This document shows positions 12,299 through 23,067 of a stretch of DNA of 64,000 bases, one piece after another. Made by a program: the position numbers and the translations under genes. The notes beneath the pieces are model-generated. The model worked only from the letters and a program-made list of their open reading frames with translations. It did no database searches and was not told the DNA's origin. Position 1 is the first letter of the stretch, and every line of letters starts with the position of its first letter. The DNA comes from Aphrophora alni (lineage: Eukaryota > Arthropoda > Insecta > Hemiptera > Aphrophoridae), in assembly GCA_963513935.1 (NCBI GenBank), contig OY740766.1, positions 3,502,001 through 3,566,000 of the forward strand, read 5' to 3'.

Positions 12299-12417
12299 GT
12301 GCAATTCGTGAGCAAAGTGTCTTTTTTAAACTTGATAAAATTGACGCACTCGGCAAGCCTCGTGCGTCAACATTTTTCTCTCGTTTAAAAAAGTGACACT
12401 TTGCTCACTAGTTGCAC
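12299..12417. mobile_element. Small foldback (MITE-like) element, 119 bp
   Basis: The left arm gtgcaattcgtgagcaaagt (12299-12331) and the right arm (12383-12417) are inverted repeats differing by two substitutions and a 2-nt indel. The interior holds a second inverted repeat, ttgacgcac/gtgcgtcaa, so almost the entire element folds on itself. No reading frame. Superfamily and target-site duplication are not clear. Confidence 0.7.
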
Positions 12418-13018
12418 AAATAACTATTAATAAGTAATCAATGGACCGCTAACTTATTAGGTGGTGAAGAATTGGGAATTTGTAACTGGAACTCGGTTTT
12501 TACTTGTTTGTAAGATTTATAAGAGCAATAAGTCTCAATAATAAACACACGTTCATCCTTGGAAAAAGACATAGTTGAAAGTATACACACGTAAAGACAA
12601 ATGCATACTGGAATAGCTCAAGTGCATTTTACAATAACACATGACGAATCAACAATGAGAACAGTTTTGCCAACTGATATTTAGGGAAGAAAAAAATTAC
12701 CTATACCTTCTCAAACTTCGGGTTGCGGACTTTTTGAAACACCCGTTAGTTGTTGGCACTTCACAAAAGTTGCATCGAACGAGTACATTGGAAGTGACAA
12801 CAGCAGTATGCTATAAAGTTGATCACATTCTTCGGATCAGTTTTCCGATTTTACCAGTTTTGGAAGTCCAACTATTTACAAAGCAAATGTACTGCCCTTG
12901 GCTCGTATTGATTAGGTTAGAGCAATGTCATTTGTGGGTAAATACGTGCCTGTATGTAGGCCTACACGTGTGATTGTAGAGCTCAGTTCGTGTATAATAC
13001 ATTGTTAAATATTAACTA
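12418..13018. other. Intergenic, nothing recognised
   Basis: No repeat or gene was recognised. A 79-codon frame at 12734-12973 has no identifiable features. Confidence 0.4.
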
Positions 13019-13592
13019 TATACAGAGTGTCCCAATGTACAATGTATATTAGGAAAAATGTTTTATAATCCAATTTAAAGAAGACAAGTGTGGACTATTT
13101 TTGTACGATACAAGGGGTTTCAATTGATGGTCCTTGCTATAGAGACAGACGGAATTGTGAACATTACGAATAATTTTCTCTTTTATTTTTGTAAATTCTC
13201 TTTAACTCGTTGATAGTTGAAGGTTTTCTTCTACGTGTACAGTTTACTGGAGGTCTGAGGTGACCAGTAGAGGTGCAGTTGTGATTGTTTCTGATATAAG
13301 TCACATTGAAAATTTTAAACGGCAGCCATTTTGAAAACTTACAAAACAAAGTCCTGTGTTTTGAAACACTGATGAAAGATCACAAATACATAATATTTAT
13401 CCGAAATGTGAGCTCGATACTAATTTTTGCAAAAATATAATTAAAAAAAAACAAAAACGTAAAATAGCGGACAGAAGGAACGCTAAGCATTTTAGGACAT
13501 ATGTTCAAAGACACTTTCTTTACTTATTCTTACCTAAGAAACCAACCATATGTTGAAATCTTGAAACGTAGTTCAGATACACCCTGTATATA
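13019..13592. mobile_element. Possible non-autonomous DNA transposon with short inverted ends
   Basis: The left end tatacagagtgtcccaatgt and right end (reverse complement tatacagggtgtatctgaac) share about nine to eleven terminal bases of the TACAGGGTGT type, and both abut TA dinucleotides. The interior (about 550 bp) has an aacggcagccattttgaaaac block related to other repeats here but no transposase. Tc1/mariner-like affiliation is inferred from the ends and the TA context only. Confidence 0.4.
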
Positions 13593-13690
13593 TAAAATTT
13601 AATCCATATTTATGATTGTTTACTAATCAATTACTTTCAGGTGATTCTGACGATTAATCCTTATTGCACACTTATTATTAATTTTTTTTT

Positions 13691-13730
13691 TACATGAGGC
13701 GTTTCGACTCTTTATCAGTCATCAAATGTC
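13691..13730 (-). ncRNA. Degenerate hammerhead-like motif (weak)
   Basis: On the minus strand: CTGATAA, a short AGAGTC segment, then GAAACGCCTC. The spacing resembles the hammerhead core, but position 8 is A instead of G and stems I and II are poor. At best it is a dead relative of the motifs at 2251 and 39441. Confidence 0.25.
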
Positions 13731-14589
13731 ACATTCAATAAATTAACATTATAGCCTATACATAACATAAACACGGACATATTTAAGGTAACAACAACAA
13801 AAAATATAAAAGGTGATTAATAAAATGTAGCTTTTAGAATTATAGATTTCGTTTTTTTTTTTTTTTTTTTTTTTATATAGGCTAGTTTGAATTGTAGCAG
13901 TATTCATGTTACAAGATTAAATTTTGATTGATTATTGCACTTTTTAAAAGTATTATAAGAATAAAATAATAATATATTTGTTTAAACTAAGCAATGTACA
14001 GACAACAGCTTTTACTTATAGAGTAACGAAGTTTGGGGTAAGGTTGCTAATCGTAAAACATTTGTACTACCCCTGATTTTGATTGATTTTAAAGTTTTAT
14101 ATCGAGAGGAAAATTATAAAGTTTATTGTTAACAATGTTTGTTGTTATCTATAGGCTACTTAAGTAAGAGAGCTGCCACAGAAATTAAGATAGTAGCATA
14201 AAATTTGGTGCGGGATCATAGTGTGTCCATATTGAAAATTGTAAAAAAACGAATTGAAAATATCAAAATGGCGGCCATTTTAAAACTGGGTTTTTGTTCA
14301 TATCTCGCGCATTAATCAACTTTCAATTCCGTACATAATGGTACCTCCTATAACATCGATGACAAATAGCAAAGGTTTTGAACTCTGACCTCCCAAATAA
14401 ATGAGATATTCGTATAGTTATGAGGCTCGGCAGGGCAAGCCTAGAGTGTGGATTCTCCTTTACAATATGTACAGCTACGAGTGGGACACCTTTAATGTAT
14501 ACGAGGCTATCAAAGACCTGGCCGATGTCAGGAAAGTAGTGAAAACCTGTGTACCTACCAAACAATTTAACTTAAGGTACGTTTCCTAA
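13731..14589. other. Intergenic, poly-T and repeat fragments
   Basis: A T-run lies at about 13851-13874. aaaatggcggccattttaaaa at about 14266 is a palindromic motif related to 13318 and 18619. A 62-codon frame at 14401-14589 is not recognised. Confidence 0.4.
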
Positions 14590-15185
14590 GAAGCGACTGA
14601 CGCGGTATAGGCCTACTGCTATTATGAAATTTAATGCAATCATTGTCTTAGAAGCGTCACTGCGTCAGCAGCGGCTGGGGTTGGAATGGGACGCGCGTCT
14701 AGACCCAACTGAAAGTACTGTCTAGAGAGTACTGTTTAGACCTCTCTTTGAACTGTACTGACGCAGACGCACTCGTGTAAAATGACTTCCAAACTAGTGT
14801 TGTCAAGTTTTTCTTCAGGGGGTGATAGGGTACTGATATCTGTTTGAAGAATCTGTTCTAATATCAACCTTTATAAGATCCAAAACATAATTAAACTGAG
14901 CGACGTTTAGCCTAAAAAATTCCCGGAACTTTTTGTCATCCTGGAGATAAGTTTTGCAAAGAAACCTTCATCTTTCCTTCTATTAAATAAGGTATGGACT
15001 TCAGCATTACCCTCAAACATCATTTGTTCCAATAGAATTTCTTCTTTTTCAATTTCATCAAGCATTAATAGGCGTAATAAAATATCCCGGTCACTCATTT
15101 TAAAACACTTCACTTTGAAGGGCCGCACACGACTAACGGTTCAGAAGAAACAGTCAAGTACGCGTCAGACGCAGTGAGTATTATA
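14590..15185 (-). mobile_element. PIF/Harbinger-type transposon remnant
   Basis: A CpG-rich island of transposon sequence encloses a transposase fragment (14820-15128). It contains repeated GACGC/CTGCGTC subterminal-type motifs near 14597, 14661, 14690, 14758 and 15161. Exact ends and the 3-bp target duplication typical of Harbinger elements could not be fixed by eye. Most of the transposase is missing. Confidence 0.55.
14820..15128 (-). pseudogene. Transposase N-terminal fragment, PIF/Harbinger, frameshifted
   Basis: An open stretch at 14907-15128 reads from a Met through EVHTLFNRRKDEGFF to a stop after SGNFLG. In a shifted frame further downstream (to about 14820) the text continues KFREFFRLNVAQFNYVLDLI and then YQYPITP. 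The order VHxLFxxR...EGFF...FREFFRL is what I know from the N-terminal region of Harbinger-derived nucleases (HARBI1-like), upstream of the DDE domain. At least two frame breaks and the loss of the DDE domain make it a relic. The family call rests on motif recall, not a database search. Confidence 0.6.
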
Positions 15186-15299
15186 TTAGAGTATTGACTT
15201 GTATGATTTTTGCTGGGTACAAATCATGTCGCTCGTCCACTTTTTATTTTTTATCGATATCAGTTATTAAATGAATTTCTCTACGTTACTTTCTCTAGA
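15186..15299. other. Spacer
   Basis: AT-rich spacer, nothing seen apart from tactttctctagaaagaaagta, an F1-like hairpin at about 15288. Confidence 0.35.
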
Positions 15300-15920
15300 A
15301 AGAAAGTAAACGTTACCGAACCCCCGCCCCTGAAATGCAATGAAGGCTTTACAAAAGCAGTCAAATGTTAATTTTCTCGAGCTGGGGGAACCCATTAAGG
15401 ATAAATTATGTTCAACGTGGAACAGTTATGTTAACTAAATGGAATCAAAATCAAATGGAATAATTGAGTCTAATCAATTTAGAGTCCCCCCTCAGTCGAA
15501 ACAAAACTTACTTGTGCATTACTCGCTTCATAAACTGAAGAACAAATAGTCTCGGAGGGGTTGGCAAGGGGGGGGGGGTCTATTTAAAAACGTTTTTAAT
15601 TTCGTCCTGGTAATGAAGAGAGCTGGCTGACATTTGTTTAATTGAAAACTGAACAAATGTGTCAACATCGGAGTCCCATTGTTAAACGATTTGCTCGGGG
15701 GTTTTAAAATGGTGACTCGACCAACGAAATTAGAGTATTTTTTAATTGAATTATTATTTTTCAATTTGTGTTGCGGCGGCGGCGGCGTTTATTCAGTCCA
15801 CACGGAAAGAATTTATTTATTTTGGTTACAATTACAGAGGGAATTTGTTTTTAGCGAACTGTTTGCTAAATTAACTCTCTGTGAAGTCAACTGTTTTTGT
15901 AAAAAGCGAGTATAAATGAA
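15300..15920. other. Non-repetitive, CpG-richer block with (CGG)n
   Basis: Single-copy-looking sequence with a TAATCA-type homeodomain site near 15472, a run of G at about 15570 and a short (CGG) run at 15773-15786. Overlapping 78-codon frames on both strands (15528-15764 minus, 15679-15915 plus) have no recognisable domain. Candidate non-coding regulatory DNA about 20 kb 3' of the Pitx exon; weak evidence. Confidence 0.25.
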
Positions 15921-16732
15921 TTGTTTAATGTTTCCTTAATATAGTGATATTTTGTATGTGAACCAATTTTGTCTGATTTTGTTTTATTTGTGTACGATGT
16001 TCGTAATAGATAAAATCAGAATTGTTGGTTTTATTTACTTGTACTTCACATGCATCATCCATGCTCTGTGCAGTGCTCGAACAGGCGAATCGGGTGGACT
16101 GATTTCGATAAAATTTGATATATCGGCATATTTTAGTCATTTATCGACGTTTTTTTCTTTCTTTCGATAACTCAAAATTTTAAGGTAACTGTTTTATAAG
16201 ATAAAATTCATATTTACGATTTTTATAAAGTGTTGATAAAATCCCTCAAAGACAAAACAAAACTTATTTGTGGCCATCTCTCCGATAATGTCAATTCGGG
16301 AGTTATCTGTAAAAACGACAGTCTTTTCACGGAGCCGTTTTAAAAGACGACCTGTCTTATCAAAATAGGCTTTATAGATTTCGTCCCAACGTTAGTAAAA
16401 TTTGATGACTTATAACGAAAATCAAAGAAAATTAATATTCATAAATAAGTCCAAAAACGAAAATACACATTAATTTGGTCATTAATAGTCCATTTCAATC
16501 TACCTAGTATGATTTTCGTTTAGAACTTGTTTAAGACACAATCTATGTAAATATCTTTAAAAGAAATGTTAAAACATATTTTTAAAATATTTAATGAGTC
16601 ACCTATAAGTTTTGAGAATTCCTAGACTGGTTTTTTGAAGTTAATTTTAACATTTCTTAAAAATCGGTTAAGCCGATATTGAGAATATACTTATTTTAAA
16701 AGATTGAGTTATAGTTTTGTTATTGTAGCTCA
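15921..16732. other. Intergenic with decayed repeats
   Basis: F1-like phrases (aaattttaaggtaactg near 16176, ctctccgataatgtcaattc near 16278) show degraded dispersed repeats. No gene. Confidence 0.4.
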
Positions 16733-16780
16733 TGTATCACTGAGGATGGCGTCTTTGTCGATGAAACGCGTTTGATTGAT
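16733..16780 (+). ncRNA. Hammerhead-like motif, copy D, degenerate, plus strand
   Basis: tgtatca (16733-16739), core ctgagga (16740-16746), a damaged stem II, gaaa (16763-16766), palindrome acgcgt (16766-16771), t at the cleavage position, then tgatt. Core CUGANGA and GAAA are kept, stem I retains four pairs, and stem II has mismatches. The 3' flank taatttttgtgagttcttgt matches the flanks of the copies at 2251 and 39441, so this is the same family in opposite orientation. Confidence 0.5.
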
Positions 16781-16859
16781 TAAACGTAATTTTTGTGAGT
16801 TCTTGTCTTTTAGTTTAAAAAAAATCTAATATTATCTCACAAGTCAAGCTCTATATTTA

Positions 16860-17110
16860 TTTATATTTAAAAACAATCTTGGAGATGACTTTTGTTGTTT
16901 TTAACCGATAACTCACCGAGCAAATTTTCGGAGAAACGGTGAAAATACATATTAATACATTATCAATACATATTGTTTGAATCCTTAGAGGTTACACTTT
17001 CAGCAAAATTTGATCAAAATTGTTAGAGCCAATTTTGAGAATATTATGGTGTTATTTATTACGGCAGCTACCTCCAAAATTTGAGTTATTGAGTAGAAAT
17101 TTTAAAGTGC
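16860..17110 (+). repeat. Dispersed repeat family F1, internal part
   Basis: Contains ttaaccgataactcaccgag, atccttagaggttacac, aaaatttgatcaaaattg and ggcagctacctccaaaattt, matching 9760-9880, 22490-22680 and 41560-41790. Confidence 0.55.
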
Positions 17111-17661
17111 CGTGATATGATAAAAATTACCAACATGCCGAATTATATTTTGATTAGTTTACGCGTTTGGTCTCTGGACTACTGCACACAGACAAACAAA
17201 CATTCCTCAAAAACAACTCTTTTGGACTCAAGAGACCTCAAAACGGAAGTATCGCAAAACACTTGACATACACATTTCGACTCGTCATATAACTTTCTAT
17301 TTGAAATAGTAAAAACTGTATATTATATAGCCTACAAGAGTATTGAACTCTTGGTTCAATATTACACCATCTGATGAAGTTATTACGCGACAAGTCTTGA
17401 AGGCAATTAAAAACACTCCATTGTTCATTATAAAGAATAGAGTGTGTTAAGATACACTTTAAAATTAAGCTGGTTTTATACACAATCACGCTTCCCGCCT
17501 TGGTTGCTAGGCAACCATGTCTACAGGCAGGTGTTTCAATATGTTTTCTTTTTTTCTGAAACGCACTTAGGCCTAGTCAACCTCAGTAGTTGGTAAAGAT
17601 AGATTATAAACTGATTGTAAAAAATAACCAAACTTGTACATAATTAAATTGATACCAAAAC

Positions 17662-17664
<3 letters not shown>
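17111..17664. other. Intergenic, nothing recognised
   Basis: The phrase acgcgtttggtctctggact at 17161 loosely resembles the 69-bp unit of the 9965 array (acgcgtttggactgtagca), suggesting distant copies of the same dispersed sequence. No gene. Confidence 0.35.

Positions 17665-17720
<56 letters not shown>
17665..17720. repeat. (GA)28 microsatellite
   Basis: An uninterrupted GA dinucleotide run of 56 bp. The (Arg-Glu)n frame it creates on the plus strand is an artefact of the repeat. Confidence 0.97.
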
Positions 17721-17722
<2 letters not shown>

Positions 17723-18167
17723 TGGCTAAAATGCACCCACGAAAAATTTGATAAAAATCGGTTTATTTGTTTGGACGGACATCAAATTAAAAACTACTTT
17801 TTTTTTTTTTTGATTCAGAGAAGATCTTTTAAAAAAACTCAACATAAATTTGTTGTTTTTTACTACGTATTTTATAGTTAACAGTTTTTAATGAATTCCA
17901 GTTCCAAGAATTCTTACGAATCTCTACAGTAAATCGATTTCACATCTTTATATATTCAACTCGTATCGATCTTTACAAGCAATACTGTATGAGGAATGAT
18001 ATTATCATAATGGATATGTGACATTGCGGCTGAGATCTCACCCCCCCCCCCAGAGATGTATAATATTCCAGACACATCCTCCAGTGCAACAACATAATGT
18101 TATAGAGCTGTAGCTTTGTCCTCCATACCCCATCTTGCTTAATAATAAAACAAAACATTTTCATTTT

Positions 18168-18400
18168 TTACTTTCTTAAATATAGAAAGTTGTGATTTCT
18201 TTGCTTTTGAGGAACCCTTAGTCCGCAAGAATGGTTTTTGGAATGATGTGTTCTACGGCTTAAACGCGGGAAAAGATTTTGTTTAAATTTGGTGTGTAGT
18301 CATATTTTGTAACTGTTTTGTGTTTGGAAGTTATTTAAGGGTAGCTGCCATAATTAAAAAAAAATAACAAGCTCACCTGTAGCAACTGCAGTAAGATATA
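18168..18400 (+). repeat. Dispersed repeat family F1 copy
   Basis: tactttcttaaatatagaaa, then ggtttttggaatgatgtg, aaatttggtgtgtagtcat and gggtagctgccataatt, in the same order as other F1 copies. A run of ten C at 18042-18051 lies just upstream. Confidence 0.6.
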
Positions 18401-18494
18401 TTACAGAGTGTCCAAAAAGTATGTGAATGGCGTTATATTTTTGAACCATAGCAGATTAAGCAATAAAACCTAGAAAATCAATACTATACCTTAA

Positions 18495-19075
18495 ATCTAC
18501 TTTTTGAAGTAAGTATAAATTTTTCATACAGTTTTAAATGAGAGCATAGGTCGAGTTTTACATCATATTAAAGGTCTCTGTTAGCCGCAAATCCGAACTC
18601 AAAAGATTCTCCCCATACAAAATGGCGGCGTTTTAAAGTTACAATGTTGGGTTTGTTGAAAATGGGTTAATTTTTTTACAACGGTCTACGAGGAGGACGG
18701 AGAAATTTTTTTAATGTAAGCCTAGACCAACTAGCGCATCAAATTGGAAAAAAAATTCTTTCCTCCTCATAGACTGTTCCCACTGGAGGTGAAAGTCACT
18801 CACTATCCAGAAAAATATAGTTTATTAGATCCAGTGTGGATTGTCGGTGTTTTACTTATATAACTCGTACTAAGAAAGAAAATTAAGCTTTTCAACAAGT
18901 CCAACATTGTAACTTTAAACTGTCGTCATTTTGTATAGGGTGACCTCTTTGCGGCATTGTATTCTCCTAACAGAGATCTTTAATATGATGTAAATCTCGA
19001 CCTATGCTTTCATGTAAGATTTTCTTCCGACTCCCAGAGGGCCTGAAAAATTGTTAGTTGCTTCAAAAAGTAGAT
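18495..19075. mobile_element. Foldback element with arms of about 165-180 bp
   Basis: The left arm (about 18495-18662, starting atctactttttgaag) is an inverted copy of the right arm (about 18892-19075, ending cttcaaaaagtagat). Matches run through gcataggtcgagttttacat, aaaggtctctgttag, and aagttacaatgttgg. A second, nested pair lies inside (around 18683-18712 and 18752-18780, cctcctcatagactgt versus cggtctacgaggagg). An extra stretch of about 110 bp sits in the right half. No coding capacity. It resembles a foldback or long-TIR non-autonomous element. Confidence 0.75.
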
Positions 19076-19240
19076 AGGTGTTATAGATACCTAAAAATAC
19101 GAAAAAATAGATAGTTTTTCGGTATAGGTGATGTGCTATGTTTTATTATTTAAACTTATTTTTTTGAGAAATCGTATTCAAGTCACATATTTTAATCTAA
19201 GTAATTTAATATTTACTCCAACCTGTGACTTATTTTGTAA
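19076..19240. other. Spacer
   Basis: AT-rich, nothing recognised. Confidence 0.4.
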
Positions 19241-19286
19241 CATATGTTACTGGTTTCGGAGCGTATGTTCCATCTTCAGACTCGCT
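19241..19286 (-). ncRNA. Hammerhead-like motif, copy E, different subfamily
   Basis: Minus strand: CTGAAGA, unpaired T, stem II GGAAC/GCTCC with a 4-nt loop and one A-C mismatch, GAAA, then CCAG, U16.1 and A at the cleavage position. Stem III would be two base pairs with a CA loop. Stem I is weak. The sequence is distinct from the 2251/39441 family, which suggests a second lineage of hammerhead-bearing element. Confidence 0.45.
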
Positions 19287-20229
19287 CCTGAGAGGTCGTT
19301 AAAACATTAAAACAATACAAAACGTACACAACACTCACAATAACAGTTGTTCTTGATCCGTTGGTGTATACCTGTCGCGCATTTGAGTGTTATTTGTTAT
19401 TTCTTACATTTCAGTTGATGATTAGTTTTTATTTGACTTTGGGGATGGATGAGTGATGACGGGTTTTTGTTTTGGAATCAGACTGTACTGAAAGGTAAAG
19501 CCTAGGTTTTCCATAACAATGGGGCTACCCCCATCGCTTCGTTATGTATGCAGTAAAGCACAGTTAGTTATAGATTACGTCACATATCGATATCACAACA
19601 GCTTTTGCCTCGAGGATTATTAAAAATCAACTGGGACAAAATAAAATCCCATCATTTCAGTTGGTAATGCATCATATGTCAAACGGGCTTCTCTCTCGTC
19701 GCAATTGCAGTTAAAAAAATAATAAAGGGTGCACGGAATTTATAATTTTTTTTTTCATACACCCAAGCATAGAAAGAAAAACAAACTTGATTTTGTTACC
19801 AAAGTTCAAAATCGGGAAATAATGTAGTTTTTTATTTATTTATTTTATTTTATTTATTTTTTTTTTTTGAAAAAAGTATTTCATATACTGTGCAAAATTC
19901 GACAACAATGTTTAAATTTTGCTAGTGGTATCAAAGGAAAGCCCCTGATTAATCATTAGCGTTTATCATATATTTTGCAATTTTCACTCTACCTTTTCAG
20001 AACGAAATATTCTGGTTTTAAAGTCATTGGCAATGTTTGATTGTTCATAGTATTGATATGATTTAATCGGACATTTGTGGGAATAAAAGTTAATGAAAAT
20101 AAAACTAGTCTAAAGGTATTCTGAGCAGTAAAATAACATTTTTCTTTGTTGTTGTTGTTGTTTAAAGGTGAAAAACCTCTCGGTCATCATCGCCTTATAC
20201 AAAAAGTAGAAGTAAAAAGACATAAAATA
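19287..20229. other. Intergenic, nothing firm
   Basis: AT-rich with T-runs at about 19750 and 19855 and a short (GTT)n at 20150-20163. No gene or repeat family recognised. Confidence 0.45.
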
Positions 20230-20520
20230 AAGACCCTAACCTAATCTGACCCTCGAATACTCTAATAGACAAGAGTTGGTAAATAGAGAACTGAAAGGAA
20301 AGATGATAGAGAGGGATATAACCCAAGACTCCTAACCCTTAACCAAGATTCCACCCTAACAGGTGGAAGAGAACAAGAGTTGGTCAACAGACACTAGATA
20401 GGATGTGATCTAACCCAAGATCCCCAACTTTCGAATAGTGTAATAGCTTCAGGGTCGGAGGAAAACTACAGTTGGTCAACAGATGCGAAGCTGAAAGACC
20501 ACCTGTAAAACGGCGTACAT
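20230..20520 (-). repeat. Dispersed repeat family F2, two or three degenerate units
   Basis: Three successive degenerate units each carry a variant of agagttggt(a/c)aa...ataacccaagactcc (about 20270, 20375, 20470). These are the reverse complement of the gttgaccaac...tagatc text of the 152-bp array at 26401. This indicates the F2 family tends to occur in tandem. Confidence 0.6.
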
Positions 20521-20694
20521 CCATGGTCTTTCGAGATTTCCTCGTTCTTACTCACGTATAAGTGAGCATCTGAGATTAAGTCTAAATAAAATCGTGAGTG
20601 GAAAAACACAACAATTCACAGGAGTACGCTCAAAGAACTGCAAACATCTGACTTTGTCGTGTACTCTCTTGCCTGTCCCTCCACGGCATAGGAT

Positions 20695-20709
20695 GTCACG
20701 TGACCAATA
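20695..20709. promoter_or_regulatory. GTCACGTGAC E-box directly followed by CCAAT
   Basis: The 10-bp palindrome GTCACGTGAC at 20695-20704 matches the consensus bound by TFEB/MITF/USF-type bHLH-ZIP factors (CLEAR-type box), and CCAAT overlaps its end at 20703-20707. No transcript start or gene is evident nearby, so a function is only inferred; it could be chance. Confidence 0.25.
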
Positions 20710-23020
20710 TTTTGCTTAACTATGCCTTTCAGTAAAAACTAAGCAACCTTCAGGTTACATATAGAAAGCAATATACTTCGAGAAAAAACATGTTTATATA
20801 TTCAGGATTTTGTATTGAATATTGTTGAGTCGGTCAGTATATTTGCTGTTATGTAAATGGGTTAGGGTTCATATGATCTCTGGGATTTGTGTGGGGGAGG
20901 GGGTATCTGCAAGCATTATCACATCGAACCAAGGGATATTGAGGAATCCTGACAAACATATTTTACGCTTTTACCCTCGTGCATTTCCTTAACAAAATTG
21001 TTTTAATAATGAAGGAAGAAAAGAACATCAAAATAAAGAGCGTCAGGGTTGGAAGAGCGTCAGGGTTTTCAAGAGAGACCTTATTGGAGGGACTAACACA
21101 AGATTACATGAAACAATATGTAGATCCAGTTAAATGCCTTGGGATTGGCAAGCCTGTACTCACTATATTGAGCCCCTGAGGGTAAAATCCTTGAATCCTT
21201 ACGTTATGGACGGAATTTACTCCACAGATGTTTATACGTAAATAGATAACCCGTGTCAGTTTTCCCCATAAAACAATATGTACAATCAGCTGATCGATTG
21301 TTACATTCAGTGCACCAGCTGATTTTAAAATTATTATTCTTTAATTATTTGTAATAATTAATTTGCACTACAACGAATGTTCATTTTTGTATTTCAAAAA
21401 TTTTGGCACGGATTTGAACTAAAAGTATTTTCTACCCTCAAATTGAAATAGTGTTATATTTGAATTTGTAACTTTGAAGTACATTTTTGTGATTGAGGCT
21501 TACGAAGTCTGACGTCATACGTTTTGTACAACGTTAGCTCGCTACGCTTCAAAGTCTTATGTAGACTATAGAATTCCGTCAACGGGAAAACCACGATATC
21601 TTAGCAGCTACTTTTATCCATCAAGGCAGATAACATAGATAAAATAGAGAAAGTTTTGTGATAGAGTAAAAAAAAATTAATGTGGATATATTCATTCTTG
21701 TGATTCACAGTATTGGAGTGAGAAAGTTAGTGCATTATTAATTCCCACACAATGTAGTTAATAATCGCTTGGATAGGAATTTAGTTGTGTAGCAGAGAGT
21801 AAGCGGGGGTGGAGGGTGATATCTTTACGAGTGTAGGGTGGATTACACAGGGGTGCCACCACATGAATAAAAATGTCATTCTGTAATAGTTATTCCCGTG
21901 TTATTGTGATAGGCTTAACGTTCCCATTTAGTCATCACTGTATTTGTTTGTTTATATCTCAACTGAGGATTTAACAAAATAATAAATGTAAACATAACCT
22001 CAGATTTACTTTATTGGTACATTTTATAATTAACGTATATTGGTGATCGATTTCTCTTTTTGTGGAACTTTTGAATTATCTTCTACTATTTTCTGTTTAA
22101 CTCACGAAAAAAAAAGTTTTCTTTTAAGTATGACATGATGTATTGAGAAAGTTTCTAAAATTTTTATCTGAGAAAGATAAATGTCTGTTTTGAAGTTGTC
22201 AAGATTAAAAGTTGATTTTTTTGTGTGACTATTGAACTAGAGACTTGTGTAATGGAATGCTGAACATTCATGTCAAATTTGATTTAAAACAACTACGATG
22301 ATTAAAAATGAATGTTAAAAAAAAATTGTTCATTACCTCCCTAAAAATGTCGGTTTGAGAGTTTAAGAAAGGAAAATGAATCACTGACTGCCTTTGTAAA
22401 CGATAGTTGGGATATATGTTATTAGTTTCTAAATTGCCCAAGAATTGTAATATTTGTATTTACCGGTTTGGCACAGTGGTTTGGAAACATTCATATTCCA
22501 CCAAAATTTGATCGAAATTGATTGTGAAGTTTTTCACAATCTTACGCCTTTTATGGACTATTTTATCTTTTTAACTCAAAAATCAAAATATTTTAGGGAG
22601 ATAGTGAACAATACGTTTTATTTTCGGTCATTAGAACTTACATTTTTAATAAAATTTTGTCAAAACAATAAAAGATTATTTTGCGGAAATAGGAATTTTA
22701 TGTTCTCCTCTTATGGCAGATTCTCAATTAATTTTTTTAACTCAACTGTTATTAATTGTGTTTTTATGTGGTCCTATGTATCGATTATTTTCATATAACT
22801 ATTTTGTAATCGTAAGTTTGTAGATAAATTTTGAGATAAAAATTCAACATTCTATTAGGATACATTTTAAGAGAATCGAAATTTAGTATTATGGTAGTTA
22901 ACTCACAAATTTTAAGTTATCCATAAAAAAAACCCCAACTTATTGCCAAAAATATGCTCACATACCAAATTTGGTACACTCGTTTGAGCTTGTAGAAAAC
23001 CTTACAGACGACCGACTTTT
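20710..23020. repeat. Intergenic with F1 and F2 fragments
   Basis: 21040-21080 has gcgtcagggttggaagag (F2-like, reverse). 22470-22680 has ccaccaaaatttgatcgaaa and aactcaaaaatcaaaat (F1). 22135-22240 has F1-like agaaagtttc. Frames at 20979-21179 and 22454-22798 lie in repeat sequence and are not called. Confidence 0.4.
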
Positions 23021-23067
23021 AACTGTCAGAGTTAATTAAAAATATAATTTAATTAACTCTGACAGTT
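23021..23067. repeat. Perfect 20-bp hairpin with 7-nt loop
   Basis: aactgtcagagttaattaaa (23021-23040) is followed after aatataa by its exact reverse complement (23048-23067). The perfect pairing stands out from the degenerate surroundings. It may be a short foldback or small-RNA hairpin; no evidence of transcription. Confidence 0.85.

Noticed and set aside
13691..13730. Full hammerhead call for the CTGATAA...GAAAC motif
   Set aside because: Essential G8 is replaced by A and stems I and III do not form; listed only as a weak relic.
17663..17881. Frame starting with an Arg-Glu dipeptide run
   Set aside because: Translation of the (GA)28 microsatellite; nothing follows that resembles a protein.
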